From assembly GCF_003711515.1 (NCBI RefSeq), contig NW_021167094.1, forward strand, positions 465,397 through 529,396: a stretch of 64,000 nt of DNA. The letters run 5' to 3'. Below are positions 1-11,079 of this stretch, one piece after another. Both the position numbers and the translations under genes were made by a program. The stretch is from Sodiomyces alkalinus F11 (lineage: Eukaryota; Ascomycota; Sordariomycetes; Glomerellales; Plectosphaerellaceae). The notes under the pieces were generated by a model, which saw nothing but the letters and a program-made list of their open reading frames with translations, did no database searches and was not told the DNA's origin. Numbering within the stretch: position 1 is the first letter of the stretch; every line of letters begins with the position of its first letter.

Positions 1-1044
1 CTCACCACCATCGTTTTCATCACCGTCGTTTTCACCACCATCGTCCTCACCACCATCGTTCTCTCCACCGTCGTCCTCACCATCGTCGTTCTCGCAGGCG
101 TCCTCTTCATCTTCCTCACCATCATCACCACCGTCATTCTCTTCATCATCTTCATCTCCACTGCCCGGTGCCTCTTCTTCCTCATCCTCGTTGTCGCAAG
201 CATCACCGTCCTCACCGTCCTCACCGTCCTCACCGTCCTCACCGTCCTCACCGTCCTCACCGTCCTCACCGTCCTCACCGTCCTCCCCACCTCCTTCTCC
301 CGGTGACTCTTCCTCTTCCTCTTCATCCTCGCTCCCGTCCTCGTCCTCGTTCTCGCAGGCGTCATCGTCGCCGGTCTCCTCATCATCTTCATCTCCTTCT
401 CCCGGAGACTCTTCCTCTTCGTCTTCGTCTTCCTCGTTCTCGCAGACATCATCGTCACCGTCCTCACCCTCGCCATCCCCGTCGTCGCTGTCGTCATCTC
501 CTCCATTGTCGCCGTCATTGTTCCCATCGTCTCCACCGTCTCCACCGTCTTCACCATCTTCGGGATCATCAACACAAGTGTCCTCTTCTTCCTCATCCTC
601 GTCGTCCTCAATAGGCCCTTCAACGGGGGGCTCCCCATCGTCTTCATCTTCGTCCACGGGGGCCTCTACGCAGACATCCTCTGCTTCTTCCTCCTCTTCT
701 TCCTCTTCTTCGTCTTCTCCGGCCTCCTCCTCGTCTTCCTCCTCCTCACAGGAGTCGGCTTCCGTTTCTGTACTGGCCGGCACGGAGATGGTGGCAGTGA
801 TGTCGCCAATGATGGAAGAAACGTCGCTCTGGCCGGCGGAGAGGGCGCAGGTGATGGTGGCAATCCAGTCTCCCGTGCGAATTTGTTCATCAATGTCCCC
901 TAGGATAGAGGTAATGCTGCTGGCCTGCTCGGAGAGAAGAGAGTTGGCATCCGCGATAAGGTCGTCCACGTTGACGTCCTGGGCGGATGCTGTCGTGGCG
1001 ACGGCCGCAGCCGCGGCCACGACCATTAATGGCTTGGGGATCAT
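1..1044 (-). CDS. Secreted polyacidic cysteine-spaced protein (3' end cut by window edge)
   Basis: Reading the minus strand from the ATG at 1042-1044 gives one open frame of 348 codons that runs off the left edge, so the C-terminus is missing. Residues 1-21 form a signal peptide: a basic start (MIPKP), an alanine/valine core and a likely cleavage after ASA, before QDV. Residues 22-92 are an ordinary, probably helical segment with one Cys (C66). From residue 93 to the edge the protein is almost only Asp, Glu and Gly, with about seven Cys in similar settings, several of them followed by Asn-Glu or Asn-Asp (CENE, CENE, CDNE, CEND). A run of GED repeats sits at 203-283. I do not recognise the family. 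Secretion plus an acidic tail suggests a cell-surface or cation-binding role, which is inference. The serine-rich frame on the opposite strand is its shadow. Confidence 0.72.
   Translation of the reverse strand, partial: MIPKPLMVVAAAAAVATTASAQDVNVDDLIADANSLLSEQASSITSILGDIDEQIRTGDWIATITCALSAGQSDVSSIIGDITATISVPASTETEADSCEEEEDEEEAGEDEEEEEEEEEAEDVCVEAPVDEDEDDGEPPVEGPIEDDEDEEEEDTCVDDPEDGEDGGDGGDDGNNDGDNGGDDDSDDGDGEGEDGDDDVCENEEDEDEEEESPGEGDEDDEETGDDDACENEDEDGSEDEEEEEESPGEGGGEDGEDGEDGEDGEDGEDGEDGEDGEDGDACDNEDEEEEAPGSGDEDDEENDGGDDGEEDEEDACENDDGEDDGGENDGGEDDGGENDGDENDGGE
203..283. repeat. 9-bp tandem repeat, 9 units
   Basis: Nine perfect copies of TCACCGTCC lie head to tail. On the minus strand they encode consecutive Gly-Glu-Asp tripeptides inside the acidic secreted protein. 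The 9-nt unit keeps the frame, so copy-number change would only lengthen or shorten the acidic tract. Confidence 0.95.
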
Positions 1045-3867
1045 CGTGATCAGGTTGCTGATGCAGAAAAAAGAAAAAGAAATCAAAAAACCCGATGCGG
1101 AGTAAAGGTCGGATGTTTTAGGTGAGTGTAAGAAAAAAAGGAAAGAAAAGAGGGGTGGCTTAAAGGGCCTTGTGTAAGGCGTGGCCGTAGATGCCAACTC
1201 CTCTATGTTCTTCGTGTACGAGAGAAACGAGAACCGGTAGGGGTTTTTTCCTTTTCCTTTTTCTTTTTTCGGTGGACGGCAAACCGGGGAAAAGAGGGAG
1301 AAAGAGATCTACTTTTTACAGGACAGCATCTCGCTTTTGACCAGCAACGACAGCACGCGACGGAGTCGGCGACGGAGAAAGACAGGGAGGAGGGAGATGC
1401 CATGCCGGAGAAGGTAAGGTCTTGGCCAACCTGTTGCCCCCCCAGGGGGGTGGGTAGAGAGCCGGACGCCTCCATGGGCTCTCACATTACCATCGGAATT
1501 ATCTAATTCCTACCCACGCCAGGATCATCACAGCCCTGTTCATGCTCGGCTTACCCTTTAGTCCCGCATCAGACTAGTGTAGTGGACAAGACGGCGGGCG
1601 AAGAAGAGAATAGAAGAAGATAGGGGGCAGTAAGTAAACGGCGACCGGCGAGGCTAGCGACCGGTAAGAGGCAATATTGGTTTATTAAGATGACCTAGTC
1701 TGAATACTAGTATAAGAATTTATTTCTTGTCTAGGTTATGTTGTGAGAGAGATATGCGATGTATTAACTTTGGGCACCGAGTTGCGTTGCACCATCTTGC
1801 TTGGGTTGGTTGACTGTGACTGTGTGTGAGCGAGCTGTCAATTCGTGGATCGCCCGTCGCCCCCAGCGCCACACTTGTTGTCATGGGAGCCTGTGGCTAG
1901 TGCGCAGCATAATCACAAAACAGCCAATCATAGATGAATCTTAGACAGGGGTGGTGGGGGGCTGTGATGATTAATGGCCTGGGTCCGCTTCCTGTTCCTA
2001 TTTCGGACATGTTCCTTGATGTATTTATTTCCGTCGCGTTACGGCGCTTCTCCTTCAGTTCTTCCACCTCCCGGTGAAGCACGCGGCCCAACATCGAACA
2101 TAGATCCCCGAGCCGAGTAACGCCGCTTTCCTCGACGTTGCTTTTCTTTGCAATGCGCGTCTAGGGCCATTTAATCTTATTTATTGTGCTACCAAGGACT
2201 AGGTCCGTACGTTCGTTGTTTCGTCGTGCTCTTGCCCGAAAAAAACCCCCCCCCGAAAAAAACCGCTATCAATGTCTCTCGTGCTTCGTTGCTTCGCCAG
2301 CCGATATCGATCAATTCATCGAACAAAAAGCGCTCTTATTCAGTAAACGATGTATTTGGCCTCCGTTGTGTTTGGTCCAGAACGATTACCTCTTCTGTGC
2401 CCGTGCCATGACGGATGACACGGTCTCGCCGTAATTCGTCTTTCTAAGGAATCGGACTTGGCAGCTGCGGAATGAGATGGACAAGCAAGATTCCTTCTTA
2501 CCTTATTTTTAGAATTACTGCGGAGACTTAGGTACGTACACTACAACATCCATCAAGAATGAGCAGGTAACCCCTCTCCCTGCTTCTTCCTATCGGCTAC
2601 GCCGGTGGTCATCTACAATCTGCAATAGGGACAGAAATCTTGCACGTCGTGAGATCGATGCTGGTCCCACGCGGTTTTGTAACCTAAATCCTCAAATCCC
2701 AGATTCCCCGGTTCTACTTGCACAATGGTGGACGAACCTCAGAACTTGATCCCTATTCCAAAACACACGACTTTCAAAGGGCGCACACCCAATCTTTCAC
2801 GTGATGGCGTCGGGACGTGGTCGATGTGGACTATCCCTAGGCAAAGTAGACCTCGGTCTACGTGTAGAAGGTCGCGGACCAGGACGAATGCCAAGACTGA
2901 ACCACTGACAACCGGGCAGACAAACACACTCCCTTCGAGTCAGGAATACTCTCCATTCCCGGGGGACAAGACCTTGTCATAATACGTGTTCTATGTTTAT
3001 ATGTTTATATATCCTGCACTTCTGATACATGGTGTTGGCACTAAGGCTATTGACAAGGAGAAAGAAGAGAAATGAAAAGGATAAGGTAGGGAGGCTGCCA
3101 TTAGCCCGTGTTTTCTCTGCACCTACGGCAGCCAGAGACTATTGGCAGCCCCCTGGACACAAGAGTACTTTTGATAGCTCTTTCGTGCAAGTTACTCTGA
3201 GAGGTGAGATGAGTCTGAGCTTCTCGATATGTAAAGAGGCATCCCATGTTCCTAACCCCAGACTCTGGGTTTTAATGGATAAGGTACAGTGGGGGGCAAT
3301 AAGTGTTGTATGAAACGAGTCTACTTCGTACTTTTAACTTTATTTCCAAAAGGTTGACAAATACGGATACGAGCGAAAGGTTGGATGCTGCCACCTGGGA
3401 CGGAGTACCCATGCCAAGACACCGAGATGGATGATATTGAATTGGAACGAATGATTGGTCAAAGCTCAATCTACACGTCCACGTACGAACCTGGAAGACA
3501 CAAGAGAACCACCAAAGACACTGGATCCATCCTCAGGCTTCTGAACCCACAAATTTCCTTACAACTTCTCTGTTCTTTCCGTCGTAAATTTGATGACATT
3601 ACTGCGACTTTTATTCTTGCGCTGGCTGAACTCATCCAACTCAAGCTCTCCCGGAATACCGGGGAACATGACCTATAGGGTATCAAGCTGAGAACACAAA
3701 TTTCTTGGGTGAGCTCGGCCCCACACCGCTACCAGAGTATTGCGACGTCATTGCATTGCGATTTTTTTTTTTTTTTTTGGCGCTGGCAGCACACTCTGTA
3801 TTGTGCATACAATAGTCTCCTCTCTCTAACCACGACCAAAGGCGGAGGAGGGCGGTGCGAAACTACC
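1045..3867. other. Intergenic, divergent promoter region
   Basis: This 2.8-kb spacer separates the start of the minus-strand acidic protein from the start of the plus-strand hotdog protein, so both promoters should lie here. Short frames occur on both strands, but none has a domain, a splice pattern or a GC-rich coding look. A C-run and A-run are at about 2239-2262 and a T-run at about 3763-3778. I see no RNA gene. Confidence 0.6.
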
Positions 3868-5376
3868 ATGTTATACCGTGGAGGTTCTGCCCGGGGACTT
3901 CTCCGAGATGTCCGCTTATCACCCTCCTGCTCCCTCTGCATCCCCGTTCGCAGGCCGACTCCCACTCTCGACAGCTCCGCGAAGACAAGCCACTTTTTCC
4001 GTACAACGACCCCGACGCGTGCTGCTTCACAATGGCCCGATGCCAACGATAAGCAAGCTCAGAAACAGCAACCCCAACCTCCGTTACCCGTATCGCAATT
4101 GCTAGCCCGCGAGGCCCTTCTCAACAAGCTCTCCCTCCTTACCCCGGCGCAAATCACCACCCTCCTCTCGACCCCTGCCGATGCCCTCCCATCGTCTCCA
4201 ACATCGCGCTCCTCCGGCCGCCGGAGAATTCCCCGGCGGCTGGTGACGGTCATCGTCGTCTTGGTCGCCACAGTTACCGGCTACAATACAGGAGTCAACC
4301 TGGTGAACGAATCGGTGCTCCGGTCTTTCGTGCCCGGTCCCGTCGAGTGGGGAGACAGCGACGACGATTTAGACGAAGCCGGAAACGACGGCCAAGGAGG
4401 CCGTAAGACGGAGGGCCTCTCCGTAGGCGACAGGTACCTGGCCCCCAACGTGCGTGCCATCACGGCCTGGGACCTGTCCAACTGGTACCCCATAACCGGC
4501 ACGATCCTCCCCACCAGCTTCGACGAACTATACCCTCCCCCCATCACCGTCTTCGACCACACCTACAACAGCGCCGATCCGGACGCCGGCCTCGTCCCCT
4601 CCAACTGGGCCGCCCACGCGGTCCCCGTCGCGGCGGTGACGCGCGAGGAGGCGGCGAGGACAGGCGAACCGCTCATCTTCCCGCCGCCCGACAACCCCTA
4701 CCAGCGCCACCACTACGTGGCCCGCACGTTGGGGACGAAGAACGCGCTCGGCTCGGTGTACCAGGTCTATCGCGACGCGCGCACGGATCAGCTGTCCCTC
4801 CTCGTCCGTTTCGGCGGCGCCCTTTCCGGCCTGCTGCCCGATGTCGTCCACTCGGGCGCCGTGGCCACGGTGATGGAAGAGGCCATGGCGCGCGTCGCTG
4901 GTCGCCGTCTCCTCGTCCCGGGCCCGCACGGCGAGGGGAAGTCGTGTGCGGTCCCGTCCACGGCCTACCTCGAGATCGACCACCTGGACGTCCTGTACCC
5001 GAAGGACATGGTCGTCGTGCGCATGGCGCCTGCTTCGGCTGAGTGGGTTGCCACGCGAGAGGCACGATTGCGGGGGGGGAAGAAGTGGGTGGCCCCGGAT
5101 AGCGGTGGGAACCCTGGCCCTCGGTTCGCGCCCGATGCTCTTGATGAGTTTCTGTATCCCACTGCTTTCCGGAAGGACGATGGGAAGCAGGCGTCGGGGG
5201 CTACGACAGCGACGACGACACCCGAGGATGATAAAGATGTTGCTGCTACCTCTCGCAAGGTATGGATCACGGCCAAGATGGTCAAGGCTGATACGGGAGA
5301 CGTGGTATGTGAAGCTACGGGACTGTATGTTGTGCCCAAGGGGACGGAGCCGAAGCAGATGAATCCTTACTGGTGA
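3868..5376 (+). CDS. Membrane-anchored hotdog/thioesterase-like protein, probably mitochondrial
   Basis: Single exon, 502 aa from the ATG at 3868. The frame is open upstream, but that part is read through a T-run, and the 3868 start gives an Arg/Ser-rich N-terminus like a mitochondrial presequence. One hydrophobic helix lies at about residues 125-143 after a cluster of Arg. Residues about 285-500 resemble a thioesterase hotdog fold: a central helix with the HxG-type motif HSGAVATVMEEAM (328-340) and a final strand pair ending GDVVCEATGLYVV. Fungal relatives with a presequence, one membrane helix and a hotdog domain include the yeast FMP10 type. An acyl-CoA thioesterase role is inferred from the family; the substrate is unknown. 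The segment between the helix and the hotdog domain has an acidic patch (SDDDLDE). Confidence 0.72.
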   Translation: MLYRGGSARGLLRDVRLSPSCSLCIPVRRPTPTLDSSAKTSHFFRTTTPTRAASQWPDANDKQAQKQQPQPPLPVSQLLAREALLNKLSLLTPAQITTLLSTPADALPSSPTSRSSGRRRIPRRLVTVIVVLVATVTGYNTGVNLVNESVLRSFVPGPVEWGDSDDDLDEAGNDGQGGRKTEGLSVGDRYLAPNVRAITAWDLSNWYPITGTILPTSFDELYPPPITVFDHTYNSADPDAGLVPSNWAAHAVPVAAVTREEAARTGEPLIFPPPDNPYQRHHYVARTLGTKNALGSVYQVYRDARTDQLSLLVRFGGALSGLLPDVVHSGAVATVMEEAMARVAGRRLLVPGPHGEGKSCAVPSTAYLEIDHLDVLYPKDMVVVRMAPASAEWVATREARLRGGKKWVAPDSGGNPGPRFAPDALDEFLYPTAFRKDDGKQASGATTATTTPEDDKDVAATSRKVWITAKMVKADTGDVVCEATGLYVVPKGTEPKQMNPYW

Positions 5377-6658
5377 GCCAATATATCGTACTGCGGGGCT
5401 GTAAAGGGTTTGGGGCTGGGATTCATTCATATGCATGGAAAGAACATGGAAAAACATGGAAAGAACATGAAAATAAGTAAGGTATAAGGTACAGGAGGTA
5501 ACCTGATGATGCCATTGTACAAGGTACCATTCCGTAGCTAGGTACGGTACCTTTGCCTCGCGGCATATTTGTTAGTTAGGTACGCTTCTCTGTGCCAGTC
5601 ACTCTTCTCATGGCCCGTGTCTCTCGTTATCCGTATTTCGTACCTCCTCCACTTCACCTAGTCTTCGTGACCTCCAGAAAAGCAATTTCTCGTACTACAT
5701 CCGTGGGGCCAGAGGCGAAGACAAAAGCAATCCCTGGTCTCCGAAGTAATCCATTACTGACCCAAATGTGGAAATAGAAGGTTGGCTGGATCTTTTCGCC
5801 CATCCTGGCCTTGGGCGTCTCGAATCCGCAGCTGAGGTAATTAATTACAACGTACATAAGGTACCTTAAACCCAGCTCAGGTAACGGAGTATCAGGTACC
5901 ACTACGTGTCGAGGCAGGAGGCTGCCTTTAATTATAGGTAAGGTTGATGGGTGAATGGCGGCCTTCCGAGACCCGTCTTGATTGGTTACCCATTTTTTCC
6001 CCGTTTCTTGCTACCTTAGGTGTAGGCACTAGGTAGGTAGTGGATATACAAGAGGCTTGGCATTGAAATTGTTAGGCAAGTACTTTATTCCACAGTATTG
6101 TCCACGGCACCTAAAGGGAGCCTTGCCGAGTCATTATTTATCAATCTTATCAGCGTGCACTGTGTCGTTGCGGCGGAGTTGGCCGTGGCCGGGGTACATT
6201 TTACCCCCCTCATTCTTCATTCTTCCTTCTTTCCTTGGCGCCAAGTGGTGTCCTTTCAATAGTGGCTGGGCAAGGCATGGGGTAGGTACTCATTATTGGT
6301 TCGGTCGGTGAGGCTGCGCGTCCAAACCCGTCCAGCAACTCAGAACTCGCCGCCGACTTCCACACTTTAACTCTCATCGAACGTATCCGTAGGCTCATCA
6401 ACCGTCACGGCGGTTGCGCCCTACAGTCTCCGTACGTCTCTCTACCCACTAGCTTCGATATATAATACATACCCATTCTCCATCATCATACCGGGTCTAT
6501 CGGTTTCGAGACCTGCCCGTCAGGTCCGTTCTATTGAGACCGTCCCGGCCTGGGATTCGGCGAAAACAGCGCAGCTCTCCAGCCCGTCCCGCCCCGACTC
6601 GTGTCATCAGCCTCGTTTTCCATGTTGTGGGCGGCCTCCTGACAACGGGTAGCCTACT
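5377..6658. other. Intergenic with repeated GGTACC palindromes
   Basis: This 1.3-kb spacer lies between two plus-strand genes. GGTACC occurs at 5523, 5546, 5860 and 5895. A TATA-like stretch (ATATATAATA, 6458-6467) sits about 190 nt before the next ATG and is a plausible promoter element. No convincing coding frame or RNA gene is visible. Confidence 0.55.
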
Positions 6659-8656
6659 ATGGCTCCTCTCGGGGCCTCATCTGACGGCCACCTCGCCCTG
6701 CTGTCCGATGATGGAGAGGTCGAGGCGCTTACGTGGATCTCAGAACCCAAAGTCACATACAAACCCGAATCCGAATCGGAACCCAGCCTCGCCAGTCATG
6801 AATTGACAAAACGGTTACCGACCCTCGAGCGTCGGTCGAAGACCGCCACTCCTCTTTCGCAACGAGATACCATCATCAAGCCACGCGGTCTCCACAAAGG
6901 AGGAATTGCAGGAATAGTTATTGGCTGCGTTATCCTTGGATGCTTCGCTCTCGTCTGCCTCTACCCTTTGATCATCCGCCGCATCAAATATATCCGCCAA
7001 AAACGCCAGTCTTCCACCACAACCCCCGACGCCGAAACCCGAATCGAGACCACAGCCGTTTCCAGCACTGTCGATACTTGGGACAAAACAGAAGCAACAG
7101 CTGGCCATGGATCGCCGGCTCGTCCTTGTTCGAGGGAACTTCCCTCGCATGGGAACGACCCTGTGCCATTCCCACCCAGCAGAGAAGCCACCGTAAACTC
7201 CCGCCATACTAACCACGCAGCAGCCCAGAGCACCACGTCGAATGAAGCTGCGGCCCCTGGACATGTCCTGGAACGCAGTTCCAGCCTGGCAAGCGGGCGG
7301 CTTTCGGGTGCCTCGACCGGACAGGCGCCGAAATGGAACACAGAGGGACCACCGCCGCTCTCCCCGGGCGGCATCGAACTGGTGCCCACTCGCGCCGACG
7401 GTCTGCAGTACAGCGAGGCCATGGGCGGCCAAAGTGCGAGCTACTACAGTCCCACCGAACGGTTCGATCTCGGTATCACCTCGACGCCCATGACAGAAGA
7501 ACCGGATCAGACCCCGGCAACGGCGAAACGGTCTAGTTCACGCGCGAGTTCGTTGAAGAACAATCTCATGTCCCTTGTGCGGCGGATGAGCAGCTCCAGA
7601 GATGCCGCCCTGACGCCGACGCTGTCATCGCCCACCACCGCCGAAGGGGTCGCCGCTGGTGGCGCGCCTGCTCCTCCAACGGCCTCCAGGTCTCTGGGAT
7701 CTCCCGCCTTTGCTGCACCAGATGCCGGCGTCTTTGGCGGCCACATCACGGAGTCGCCCGAGATGCAGATGGTGCCGTCTTTTCTGGATTTCGGCGGCCC
7801 TTCAGGCCACGTGACCTCCGCCGTCCCGAGGACGACGGGTCCCCCTACCTCGACGGCAGAAGCCGCGCCCGATGTCCATGCCACGTACGACGATAGCCAG
7901 TACACTCTGGCAAAGCACGGAGGCTGGTGGCCTCCCGTACTCCCCCCGAGCAACCCGCCTCCGGGAACGATGAATCCCATGTCCCTGCATGCGTCCAACG
8001 AGTCTGAGCAGTTCTACGGCCTCTATTATCAGGCGTATTCGGAGGCCTCCTCACAGGCCTCCCCACAAGCCTCCCCACAGGCCTCCCCCCCCTCGTTCCC
8101 CTCACCTCCGTCACGACCTCCTGAACTCGCTTCCCCCAGCCATTCGCTAGATATTCCTCCATACTACAGCCCCCCTCCGCCGATACCCGAGGAGGAAGCC
8201 TCCCCGCCCACCATCGTCCAACAGGAACCAGGCTCGCAAGGCCCTGTCCCCGTTGCCACCTTCCCAAGCCCGGCGAACGGGAACTGGGGGCATTGGAACA
8301 TGGTACAGGCTTCCGTTCACCATGGCTACTCTGGCTATTCTCAACCCACGCCCCAAACACACCGTCGCACCCCGTCATCGGACGGTCACTGGACCGAAGC
8401 CTCGAACCACTCCACACCAATGCCTAACCAGGGATCTGCGCCATCGGGCCTCGCGACGCCCAACACACAGTTGACAGAGGTCAGCCCGTCTCCAAACCTT
8501 TCGCCATATTATACAGATCCTCGCAACAGCCCCTCTCCGTACGGCTCACCGGGGGCCCCCGGGGCCCACGTTTGCGACCAATGTGGCAGGGCGTTCGACC
8601 AAGTCCATAAACTGAAGTAGGCTTTTCCACCCCGAACCCCTCGTCGTCTCTTTTGG

Positions 8657-8695
<39 letters not shown>

Positions 8696-8995
8696 CTAAC
8701 CCGGGCATGCAGTCACCATCGACGCTACCATGATCGACCACATAAGTGCAAGTATCAAGGCTGCGACAAGCAGTTTGGCACCAAGACTCACTTGGAGCGA
8801 CACGTCAACGACAAGCACAACAAGCTGCGCAAGTTCCACTGCCTGGAGCCTACTTGCCCGTACTCCAAGTTGGGAGGCAAGGCGTTTCCCCGCAAGGACA
8901 ACTGGAGGCGACACATGATCAACCAGCATGGGATGAGCCCTACGGCTGATCCCGAGCCCGATCTTGCCGATGAGGCTATGTGGGGGGTTAGATGA
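6659..8995 (+). CDS. C2H2 zinc-finger protein with an N-terminal transmembrane segment
   Basis: Exons 6659-8616 and 8713-8995, 746 aa. The intron (donor GTAGGC, acceptor GCAG) interrupts the first finger, and joining restores HKLNHHRRYH. Residues 82-105 are a strongly hydrophobic helix (IAGIVIGCVILGCF) followed by basic residues (RRIKYIRQKR). That predicts a single-pass protein with the long C-terminal part in the cytosol. Residues about 120-635 are Ser/Pro/Thr-rich and probably disordered. Finger 1 (C639, C642, H655, H659) and finger 2 (C665, C670, H683, H688) are canonical; a third CxxxxC...HxxxxH near 696-723 has a long inner loop and is less regular. DNA binding follows from the family. 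A membrane-tethered regulator released by proteolysis is inference. Confidence 0.8.
8661..8693. repeat. (TC)n microsatellite inside an intron
   Basis: About 16 TC units lie just before the acceptor of the intron in the zinc-finger gene. They probably serve as its polypyrimidine tract, so their length could affect splicing. Confidence 0.9.
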
Positions 8996-9555
8996 GGACA
9001 CACACATACATAGTCCCCTGTAAGGATCTATATAGACCTCACGGCAGAGAGGGGTACGGTTGCTGGCGGGAACCCTGCTCTCGTCCCCAGATTCTTCCCA
9101 GGATGACGATCGTTGTTCGAGAAGAGGTGGGACAGCAAGTAGTAGCAGCTTGGGTGGCTGGGTATGTTTCGTTGCGTATAAAAATCCGGGTATCGGGCTA
9201 GGACATGAACGGGACGGTTTATATTTTGTTTTCTGCCGGGGAGGTGGTAATCCGGGTCTGCCGATGTGTGAAGCGAGGAATAGCTCACCGAGGGCAAACC
9301 CAGGCAACCAGTTCTGGGCGTTTGGGAAGCGTTGTGAATAGCGGCGACACACACCACATACAATGTATAACTTATAACTTATATACGCAGACTCTCAAGG
9401 CCAGTACAGTCTTGGACGTGCAGCACATGGAAGACATGGAGAAGCAAAAACAGACATGACCTTGTTTCACGTGCACAAGTCATCAAATGTTAGTCGAGAA
9501 CGAAAAAAGAAAAAAAAAAGACCAGAGGGGGGGGAAGGTCGCGTGTAGCTTTTTT
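8996..9555. other. Convergent 3' spacer
   Basis: This spacer lies between the 3' end of the plus-strand zinc-finger gene and the 3' end of minus-strand RRP40. It holds an A-run near 9503-9520. No gene is seen. Confidence 0.55.
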
Positions 9556-10418
9556 TCAGCTCAAATCTTTCATCAATTTCCGCACAAGCTTCTTCTGCTG
9601 CTCGACGGATAGCTGCTCCTTATCCGCCGCCTGGATGGCGCGCCCCACAGCAATGACCGTCTTCACGCTCTCGCTATTGACCCAGATCCGACCATTCCTG
9701 CCCACCGCGGTCTCGAAGGCGGCACCGAGGGCGCCCAGCTCGTCGAGGACCACGACGCCGCCGTCCGAAGCGGGCCGGGCCATGAGGAGGCGGCGGGACA
9801 TGCCGAGGGAGATGTGGAAGAGCATACCGTTGACGAGGGGACCCAGGCCGTCGGCCTTGCCGGTGGTCGGGTTGACGCATTCCAGTTCGGCGTCCATGTG
9901 TTTCCGGGCCGAGACGACGCGGGCGTAGACGAGCGAGCCGGGGGGGAGCTGCGGCCGGTTCTTCTTCGAGGCGAGCTCGAAGGCCATGTGGGGGAGGAGG
10001 GTCGGGGCGGAGTAGTCGGCTAGATGGACTTGGAAGGCGTCCATGGTGGAGCGGTGTACTGTGCCTATTACTAGGTCGCCTGGTGAGGGGACGTACTATA
10101 GGGGAGGGAGAGGTTTTGGTTAGTTCCGAGGGCGGCAAACTAGGTGTTTGTTTGGAGAGGGAGGATAGAGCAGGGCATTGAAAGGGCACGGCAAGGCGGG
10201 AGGGAAGGTCATACCCGTCCACCAGCATTCTCAACCCAGATTGTGTTCTTCTTCGGATCTGTGATAATCTGGCCGGCAATGACAGGAACGATTTTATTTG
10301 GAGGGACGTGTCGGAGGCCGGGGCCTAGACGAAGTGGGAGCTTTTTGTGTGAAGGGATGAGCGAGGGGTCGATTTCGTCCCCAGGCATCACGAATGTTGC
10401 CGTTGTTGATGAAGCCAT
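9556..10418 (-). CDS. RRP40: Exosome complex subunit Rrp40
   Basis: Two exons on the minus strand, 10418-10215 and 10095-9556, 247 aa, close to the usual size of about 240. The donor is GTATGA and the acceptor CCCTATAG. The join reads AGGRYVPSPGDLVIGTVH, which restores the S1 domain. The N-terminal domain carries PGDEI and LGPGL. The S1 region continues with FQVHLADY, and the C-terminal KH part has NGRIWVNSE. Rrp40 is one of the three S1/KH cap proteins of the RNA exosome and acts in nuclear and cytoplasmic 3'-5' RNA decay and rRNA processing. The first ATG in frame is at 10418. The gene is head-to-head with SSZ1, with 661 nt between the start codons. Confidence 0.92.
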
Positions 10419-11079
10419 GATGGGCGGCGGCTGTTGTGACAATTATGAGGATTTGTTCGAAATTCTGTACCACGTTCGTTACGTTCTCGTTGGATGGCGA
10501 TCAGACATATCGCGGAGGATAGGATAGTCGCGATGGATGATTCAGATAAAAAGCTGGTTTAGAGCGGATGACAGCCTCGTGGTTGTCAGCCTTGCAGAAG
10601 TCGATGGATCAACACGGCGACTGACTGCGGAAGGAACCTGAAAAGGTTGTGGTGTGGTGGGGGAGGGACGGGATCTTTTGTGCTGCTAATTAGATCACTT
10701 CAGGTACCTGAACATCTGAGATACGTACCTAGCCACCCTTTGTCTGATGTGGTACAAGTACTTGTACCTTCTCTATATGTAGTGTACAACCTTTTAACCC
10801 CGGGCATCTGTCCTGTCCCTACGTTACCTTATCGGTCCCTCTTCACCGATAACAGTTTTTTCCCTTTTTTTCTTCTAAAAATTTCCCATGTCCGAAAAAA
10901 ACCCCACCACCATCCACCAGCTCGACTTCTGCTACATTACCACTCTTACCGCTTTCCAACCCATCCTCCCTCTCCGACCTATCAAGCCCAGTCATATTTA
11001 CCTTTCCACTGGGAAAACGGTCTTCGATTTTTCACCAGTCATTTTCCCATCTTAGTCTCCAGTTGCCCTGCTTCTCCCG
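10419..11079. promoter_or_regulatory. Shared divergent promoter of RRP40 and SSZ1
   Basis: A 661-nt spacer between two genes that start in opposite directions. It holds a GGTACC palindrome (10703-10708), an inverted GTACAAGTACTTGTAC block near 10744 and a pyrimidine-rich stretch before the SSZ1 ATG. No TATA box is obvious. Both genes serve RNA or translation, so joint regulation is possible but not shown. Confidence 0.5.

Noticed and set aside
168..614. His/Arg/Pro-rich 148-aa frame on plus
   Set aside because: Another shadow of the same 9-bp repeat.
191..1105. 304-aa serine-rich frame on plus
   Set aside because: It is the antisense of the acidic secreted protein. The minus strand has a signal peptide and a coherent domain; the plus frame is only Ser/Pro from reversed Glu/Asp codons.
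1203..1475. 90-aa minus frame
   Set aside because: Low-complexity start and Lys run, no splice or domain evidence; lies in the likely leader of the acidic protein.
3709..3867. N-terminal extension of the hotdog protein
   Set aside because: It is read through a T-run with poor coding character; the ATG at 3868 gives a better presequence.
10419..10442. Earlier start for RRP40 at 10442
   Set aside because: That codon is TTG, not ATG; the first in-frame ATG is at 10418.
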